Of a DNA stretch of 10,006 bases, positions 5,741 to 10,006 are shown in pieces. Both the position numbers and the translations under genes were made by a program. The notes under the pieces were generated by a model. It made no database searches. It was not told the origin of the DNA and saw only the letters and a list, made by a program, of their open reading frames with translations. Origin of the DNA: Planctomycetaceae bacterium (lineage in GTDB: Bacteria; Planctomycetota; Planctomycetia; Pirellulales; Thermoguttaceae); contig JAITBS010000092.1 of assembly GCA_031283515.1 (NCBI GenBank), positions 1 through 10,006 on the forward strand, written 5' to 3'. Numbering within the stretch: position 1 is the stretch's first letter; every line of letters begins with the position of its first letter.

Positions 5741-8158
5741 CTAATTGGAATATACCGCAATTCTTTTGATTTCCAACACGCATTTCGATTCATTACTATT
5801 AGCACCAAGCGAAATGAAATTGACCTGATCAAGATCGAGTTGATTGTTTTCGTCAGGATGAGTTGATCCGGAATGTTGGAATTGCGTGAACGGTAATTTG
5901 ATTACATGCCAATGTCCATCCGATTTGAAAATGGGACCGTTAATGTAACCGGCACCGGATTTTTCAAACAAAAAGAATCGCGGTAATGCGTTGCCGATAC
6001 ATCGGGCTTCAATGACAATTCCCGACGTGTTACTCAAATTCGGCGTGTTACTCAAATTCATATCGTCCGGTAATTTGAATCGCGGATAAACCCAACGGTC
6101 GCCTTCTTTAGTAAACGCCGCGGTCATACGCCAAACACCGTCAACTGATTCCATTTCCGGTACACAAATCGCCGGCGCATTTTTATGCCAGCGCGAAAGA
6201 TCAGTGATTGGAAGTTCACGGATATTTTTTGTTGTGGAAACAGCTCCGTCCCATGTCGCTTCACCGCGAAGATTCAGAACAAGCGAGCGGTTCTTATCCT
6301 CATTAACCGTAACCCGAAGTGTTTGAAGTTCACCGGTAGAAAGTCCGGTTTTTTCAAGCGGAAAATTCCAGACAACATCAGTAAATCCATGACCGGTAAC
6401 AACCACTTCGTTTTGTGTATCCGCCGTTGAATCAATTTCAAAACGTAAATTATATTTTTTCTCGTTCCGATCCAGATTGAACACCCGAAATTTCATCGGT
6501 AACGGATTTTCAACATCTTGAGGAATAAAATAACCATCCGGTGTTGCCGGAATTTTTTCTTTATCGTACTGAAAACGGAGAACAACTTCTGGAATTTTTT
6601 CGTTGCGTTTTCTTGGTTTCTTTACGGATTGATAAAGTTTCATTGTATTTGTATCGGTTTTCAAATGCTCGGCGATAGATGCTTTGTCAAACCAAACGTA
6701 ATACAAACTATTCGACCGGATTGGCAGTTCACCGTTATCCGATAACTTCAATGGTTCACCGAAAAGGGATTCAACCTTTTTAATGTTACCAACAGAAATT
6801 TTCAGTGTTTTCTGTTGCGATACTGTTCCCGTATAAAATACGGTAACTAATTCTTTCCGATTATCAATTTCAGAGTTAAACGTCAATGGTTCAAAAACTC
6901 GCGCACGTAAAACTGCCGAATCATCAATTTTCAAATCGCCGACATATTCCGAACCGCTTAAAACGTGAATAAGTTGAATATAAGCCGCAATTGATTGGCA
7001 AGGTGTTCCGAGTTTGTCCATCATCCCGAAGTTGCTTTCCCGTTCGTCGTAATACGGATAAACGAACGGAAAATACCGCTCCACACCACAACATCGCGAT
7101 TCAACTCCTTTCATTGTTATGTCAACCGCACTGACCAAATCTTGATCAACCGGTGGGCGTTCCGTACCGCGTTTCCAAGGACGTCCGCATTCCGTGAGCC
7201 AAAGCGGCATCGATTCATAACCGGATTCTTTCAACCAGTTACGGTAATTTCCGATCAATTTCTCAAGCGACGGAGCATGATCATAAGAATGAAAACTGAA
7301 TCCGTCCACATCATGAAGCAATCCGTTTTCCGCTGCATTTTTAAGCCAAACCGGATGAAAATGAGCCATGACACCGCCAAACAAGGGAGTTGGAATACCC
7401 GATTGTTTCAGTTGATAAGCGATTGCTCTTGCGACGGGAACATATTGATCGGCAGGAAGTTCGGCGCCGAATGAGATTTCCGGTTCATTCCAGATTTCAA
7501 AACCGCCCCATGTTGTGTTCCAATAATCCGCAATCGTGTTCCAACTTTTCGCCGTTTTCACAAGATCACTCGGATATTTTTCAATCTTTTCCATCCAGTT
7601 TGGGGCATTGTGAAAAAGTTCTAAAACTTCGACACCTTGTGCTTGGCAAAGTTTTCGTACCGAATCATAACGGCGTCCGGTTTCCCATTCGAATTGTTCT
7701 GCTTTCGGTTCGATATCGTTCCAGGAAAGCCGTTCACGAATCATACTGATTCCGTTACGCTTTGCCGATTTGACAAGACCCGTACGAAGTTGATCATCAC
7801 CGACAAGCCATGACAACGCCGCATCAATTGCAAAAAATTGGTCTGTCTTACCCTGAAACACCGGAAACGAAACAATTCCGAAACGCTGTGTTCCCAATTC
7901 AATTTCCCAAAATCCGCGTGGAAGATTAACTGTTGCGGCAATAATATTGCCGTCAACAACTGCCGGAATTGTTTTCGTTTCAACACCGGAAAGCCGGAAC
8001 TCAGTTGTTTCGATTTTTCCATCGCCGATCATTTGGAAACGGATTGTCGATTCCGTATCGGGCGTAATAAAAAATTGTTCAATATTTTCCGGTTTGAGTG
8101 TTACGGCAAACAACGGTGTTGTAAACGATAACACAAGAAGAAGAAAAAACTGTTTCAT
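5741..8158 (-). CDS. Secreted clan-A glycoside hydrolase with C-terminal beta-sandwich / carbohydrate-binding-like region
   Basis: The 805-residue product has a Sec signal (MKQFFLLLVLSFTTPLFA, cleavage after about Ala18), an N-terminal beta region (about 20-105) and a TIM-barrel domain (about 108-400). The barrel carries the clan-A signatures: FEIWNEPE (220-227) with Glu225 as the probable acid/base, and PLWLTECGRP (318-327) with Glu323 as the probable nucleophile, about 98 residues apart as in retaining GH5, GH39 and similar enzymes. GISMIRERLSWNDIEPKAEQ and DGFSFHSYDH fit barrel strands. Residues about 405-500 look like the beta-sandwich that often follows such barrels; about 520-650 are of unknown fold; about 655-805 (RWVYPRFKLPDDM, LDLDQVNFISLGANSN, VLEIKRIAVYS) resemble a galactose-binding-like carbohydrate-binding domain. 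The family and substrate cannot be fixed by eye. It is the first gene of a two-gene minus-strand unit with the HisN-like gene. Confidence 0.88.
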   Translation of the reverse strand: MKQFFLLLVLSFTTPLFAVTLKPENIEQFFITPDTESTIRFQMIGDGKIETTEFRLSGVETKTIPAVVDGNIIAATVNLPRGFWEIELGTQRFGIVSFPVFQGKTDQFFAIDAALSWLVGDDQLRTGLVKSAKRNGISMIRERLSWNDIEPKAEQFEWETGRRYDSVRKLCQAQGVEVLELFHNAPNWMEKIEKYPSDLVKTAKSWNTIADYWNTTWGGFEIWNEPEISFGAELPADQYVPVARAIAYQLKQSGIPTPLFGGVMAHFHPVWLKNAAENGLLHDVDGFSFHSYDHAPSLEKLIGNYRNWLKESGYESMPLWLTECGRPWKRGTERPPVDQDLVSAVDITMKGVESRCCGVERYFPFVYPYYDERESNFGMMDKLGTPCQSIAAYIQLIHVLSGSEYVGDLKIDDSAVLRARVFEPLTFNSEIDNRKELVTVFYTGTVSQQKTLKISVGNIKKVESLFGEPLKLSDNGELPIRSNSLYYVWFDKASIAEHLKTDTNTMKLYQSVKKPRKRNEKIPEVVLRFQYDKEKIPATPDGYFIPQDVENPLPMKFRVFNLDRNEKKYNLRFEIDSTADTQNEVVVTGHGFTDVVWNFPLEKTGLSTGELQTLRVTVNEDKNRSLVLNLRGEATWDGAVSTTKNIRELPITDLSRWHKNAPAICVPEMESVDGVWRMTAAFTKEGDRWVYPRFKLPDDMNLSNTPNLSNTSGIVIEARCIGNALPRFFLFEKSGAGYINGPIFKSDGHWHVIKLPFTQFQHSGSTHPDENNQLDLDQVNFISLGANSNESKCVLEIKRIAVYSN
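6026..6060 (-). repeat. Two 18-bp in-frame direct repeats inside the glycosidase gene
   Basis: CGTGTTACTCAAATTCGG at 6026-6043 is followed directly by CGTGTTACTCAAATTCA at 6044-6060. It encodes NLSNTPNLSNTS (residues 701-712) in a likely surface loop of the C-terminal domain, and looks like a recent slippage duplication. Confidence 0.8.
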
Positions 8159-8336
8159 TGTTTTAATTTGGGTATAATTGTTTAGTTTTTATCCGTAACA
8201 ACTAAGTGGACGGATTGGATTAAATTGAATTAATTTGTTCTGAATGAACTCAAACGATCAATGAGGTTTTTATTTTAACCGAAAGTTCAAAGATTTACTA
8301 GTATATCTCTTGTCGTAATATTTATGACGTTTTATA
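8159..8336. other. Upstream region of the glycosidase gene
   Basis: AT-rich spacer that must hold the promoter of the minus-strand glycosidase gene. No convincing -35/-10 pair or operator-like palindrome was found, and no ribosome binding site precedes the ATG at 8158-8156. Confidence 0.35.
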
Positions 8337-8436
8337 TTTTACCACACGATACACACAAAATAGAACGAAAAATACGCAATTTTTGTTTTGACTCTTTTGT
8401 GTTATTTTGTATGTTTGTGTGGTTCGTGTTGTAAAA
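8337..8436. repeat. Imperfect inverted repeat (TTTTACCACACGA ... GTGTGGTTCGTG)
   Basis: The left arm TTTTACCACACGATACACAC, then AAAATA (8337-8362) is partly complementary to the right arm TATTTTGTATGTTTGTGTGG, then TTCGTGTTGTAAAA (8403-8436), with a few extra bases in the right arm. The centre is AT-rich and has no gene. It has the size and form of a short non-autonomous repeat or a large hairpin; a single copy is present in the window, so the family claim is inference. Confidence 0.45.
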
Positions 8437-8523
8437 AATTCCACTGAAGGATGATGAAAGTAATTTTTATAAAGACACGCAGTATATTCACTATCAACTC
8501 TGCTTCTTGCATTCACTTGATTG

Positions 8524-8793
8524 ATGTTTTATTACACCGGTCATTCAGTGGAATGGATCATGTTTTTAGGCGAAAATTATTCCGGCAATGATTGGATCAT
8601 TCAGGGAATTGATAAACTGAATGATACAATTATAATGTCCTATATTCAAGTTTTCCGAAATTTGGATGCCGTAGGAAATAACGAATCACCTTTTGATTTT
8701 GACGGATTTTGTCATATTGTTTCCGCATTGAACTTGTGGAAAAATTTGTTGAAATCAAAAAAGTTAGTTGACAGGGAAACTCGCCAGTGGTAG
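8524..8793 (+). CDS. Hypothetical protein, 89 residues; possibly a truncated gene
   Basis: I do not recognise this protein. From ATG at 8524 it reads MFYYTGHSVEWIMFLGENYS and ends LLKSKKLVDRETRQW. It has no signal peptide, clear membrane segment or known motif. A TGA at 8518-8520 lies directly upstream in frame, and a TTG at 8521 is the only other nearby start. No Shine-Dalgarno site is visible, so the frame could be a real small gene or the remaining 3' part of a longer one. Its credibility rests on the duplicated 3' part: the last 38 codons recur at 9836-9951 with one synonymous and one conservative (Ile to Val) change, which hints at past selection on the protein sequence. It lies 131 bp before the membrane-protein gene on the same strand. 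Confidence 0.5.
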   Translation: MFYYTGHSVEWIMFLGENYSGNDWIIQGIDKLNDTIIMSYIQVFRNLDAVGNNESPFDFDGFCHIVSALNLWKNLLKSKKLVDRETRQW

Positions 8794-8834
8794 ATTTCTT
8801 GTATCGCGATTTGATATGATGTCGAATTGTATAA
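8678..8834 (+). repeat. 157-bp direct repeat, left copy
   Basis: It matches 9836-9992 with a constant offset of 1158 bp, no gaps and five differences counted by eye (all transitions). It covers the last 38 codons and stop of the small ORF plus 41 bp of downstream sequence, including the palindrome ATCGCGAT (8803-8810). Similarity starts and stops abruptly at both ends. Confidence 0.95.
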
Positions 8835-8924
8835 AAATTTCACTCTTGAAAAATAAGGATAAACGATAAATTTTTAGATAAAAAGCAATGTTTTTAGAAT
8901 TTCCCTACATTAACACACCAGCCG

Positions 8925-9758
8925 ATGAACTCTAGAAAATTTCAAAATATAATTTTCATTTTAGGAATCATTTTATTAACCGTACTATTTTTAGGTTTAT
9001 TTATATTCCGAATAGATAGTAACAATTATGGCGATTTATCGTCTGTTCAACTTATACAAAAAGTTGTAACTAATAGTGATATAGATGCATTTATTACTTT
9101 AATTAAACATAATGGTATCCCTATTCCAAAAGGTAACATTAAATTGGGTAAACAAAATCCTTCTCTAATAAGTGATGAATGCTGTGTAAATCGTGCACAA
9201 AAAATATACTCGGATAGTAATGAATTTTATGTTATAATTATCACTCAATCGGGATATTATAATGGTTTTCATCTTGAACATCAACGTTTATTTGTTTTTA
9301 ATGAAAATGGAATATGTATTCATGATTCCGGTGAATTTAAGGAAAATGAAAAATCGTTATCTTATAATGTTTCCGCCCTTACTTTAGGAAGTGAAAAATT
9401 TTGGTTTATTTTTGAATCAACAACATCAAGAGAACGTCAATTGCCACGAAAATTACATGTGTTTTTGGTATCTTCTACTATGCCTGAAATTCTTGTTATA
9501 GATTGCCAAATTAATTCTTTCTCCTACACGGTTACACCTGATCAAACGAAAGAAAATGGTGTTAGACTTAGTTTTAATCTCCCCAATCCGCAAAGTTTTT
9601 TTGTTGATAAAGATGGTAAAAAAATAAAGCCGTCATTTTTTTGGAAGGAAAACGAACGTAATTTTTATGGTCATAAAGAAGCATTTGTCGATGGTCATCT
9701 TTGGTTTCGTGTGAATGTTGAAAAATCTCCGCGATTTATTGATATACTGACTGAATAA
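8925..9758 (+). CDS. Membrane-anchored protein of unknown function
   Basis: The family is not recognised. The 277-residue product has one N-terminal hydrophobic segment (IIFILGIILLTVLFLGLFIF, residues 9-28) after a short basic start (MNSRKFQ), so it is probably a single-pass protein with most of its mass outside the cytoplasm, or has an uncleaved signal anchor. The rest is soluble and apparently beta-rich, with alternating hydrophobic strands (FYVIIITQSGYYNGF, RLFVFNENGICIHDSG, KFWFIFESTT, KLHVFLVSS). A Cys pair is at 86-87 (DECCVN). The gene is visibly more AT-rich than the enzyme genes to its left and favours A/T-ending codons, which suggests a different origin. It is enclosed by the two copies of the 157-bp direct repeat, like a cassette. 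No ribosome binding site is seen; the start is the first ATG of the frame. Confidence 0.72.
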   Translation: MNSRKFQNIIFILGIILLTVLFLGLFIFRIDSNNYGDLSSVQLIQKVVTNSDIDAFITLIKHNGIPIPKGNIKLGKQNPSLISDECCVNRAQKIYSDSNEFYVIIITQSGYYNGFHLEHQRLFVFNENGICIHDSGEFKENEKSLSYNVSALTLGSEKFWFIFESTTSRERQLPRKLHVFLVSSTMPEILVIDCQINSFSYTVTPDQTKENGVRLSFNLPNPQSFFVDKDGKKIKPSFFWKENERNFYGHKEAFVDGHLWFRVNVEKSPRFIDILTE

Positions 9759-9835
9759 TCCTCAAGCCTAAATATCGAAATTTTTCACTTAATTTATTGT
9801 TATATTAAATGCTTATTCAATTCTCAAAAACAGGC

Positions 9836-9951
9836 ATAACGAATCACCTTTTGATTTCGACGGATTTTGTCATGTTGTTTCCGCATTGAACTTGTGGAAA
9901 AATTTGTTGAAATCAAAAAAGTTAGTTGACAGGGAAACTCGCCAGTGGTAG
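9836..9951 (+). pseudogene. Orphan 3' end of the small ORF (duplicated fragment)
   Basis: This copies the last 38 codons and TAG stop of the ORF at 8524-8793 (NESPFDFDGFCHVVSALNLW, then KNLLKSKKLVDRETRQW). The frame stays open upstream to a TAA at 9790-9792 but has no ATG, GTG or TTG start, so it is probably not expressed as a protein. Differences from the left copy within the coding part are TTT to TTC (synonymous) and ATT to GTT (Ile to Val). Confidence 0.75.
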
Positions 9952-9992
9952 ATTTTTTGTATCGCGATTTGATATGATGTTGAATCGTATAA
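9836..9992 (+). repeat. 157-bp direct repeat, right copy
   Basis: Right-hand copy of 8678-8834. The match ends at 9992, only 14 bases before the window edge. Upstream of 9836 the sequence is unrelated to that upstream of the left copy. Confidence 0.95.
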
Positions 9993-10006
9993 GATACTTT
10001 GTAATA

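Noticed and set aside
6995..7749. Plus-strand frames of 159 and 119 codons opposite the glycosidase gene
   Set aside because: They are shadows of the glycosidase reading frame, which has signal peptide, catalytic motifs and full length.
8159..8215. Sigma-70-like promoter for the glycosidase gene (minus-strand TTGTTA then TTATAC)
   Set aside because: Both boxes are weak, and such matches are expected by chance in this AT-rich spacer.

Overview
The window looks like chromosomal DNA of a moderately AT-rich bacterium, most likely of the Planctomycetota (or a close PVC relative). The best single hint is the small lipoprotein at 2847-3359, whose lipobox, 'PCTVSV' opening, 'VPAGTYRVSLSK' strand and 'SPFQITVAKG..NF' ending match the transthyretin-like / carboxypeptidase-regulatory-like lipoproteins that abound in planctomycetes. 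Scarce Shine-Dalgarno sites, a secreted glycosidase and many dispersed intergenic repeats fit the same view. The assignment is inferred from familiarity, not from a marker gene.

Layout, left to right. (1) 1-449, minus strand: the 5' part of a coiled-coil protein that runs off the left edge. Its end resembles the conserved linker that leads into a PD-(D/E)XK nuclease-like domain in related proteins. (2) 450-1331: a long gene-free stretch holding an inverted-repeat element (about 844-992) whose right end is amplified into five tandem 29-bp units. (3) 1332-2234, plus strand: a PfkB-family sugar or nucleoside kinase. (4) 2235-2846: gene-free but repeat-rich. It has a solo end of the same element, three 21-bp tandem units, and a palindrome-packed element of about 220 bp with long terminal inverted repeats (2577-2797). 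(5) 2847-4672, plus strand: the lipoprotein followed after 41 bp by a Tat-exported purple-acid-phosphatase-like metallophosphoesterase, probably co-transcribed. (6) 4693-4873: a second copy of the inverted-repeat element, filling the gap between convergent genes. (7) 4885-8158, minus strand: a secreted 805-residue clan-A glycosidase and, 73 bp downstream, a HisN-like inositol-monophosphatase-family phosphatase, a likely transcription unit. (8) 8159-9992: an AT-rich tail with an imperfect inverted repeat, a small unknown ORF, an AT-rich membrane-anchored protein of unknown function, and a 157-bp direct repeat. The repeat copies the last 38 codons of the small ORF plus its downstream sequence to the far side of the membrane-protein gene.

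Metabolic theme: the exported phosphoesterase and exported glycosidase could release phosphate and sugars outside the cytoplasm, and the PfkB kinase could phosphorylate an imported sugar or nucleoside, but substrates cannot be read from the sequence. No rRNA, tRNA, CRISPR array, transposase gene or known defence operon was seen. The most unusual material is the repeat content: a small element family with an expanding terminus, the palindrome-rich element, and the cassette-like direct repeat at the right end.
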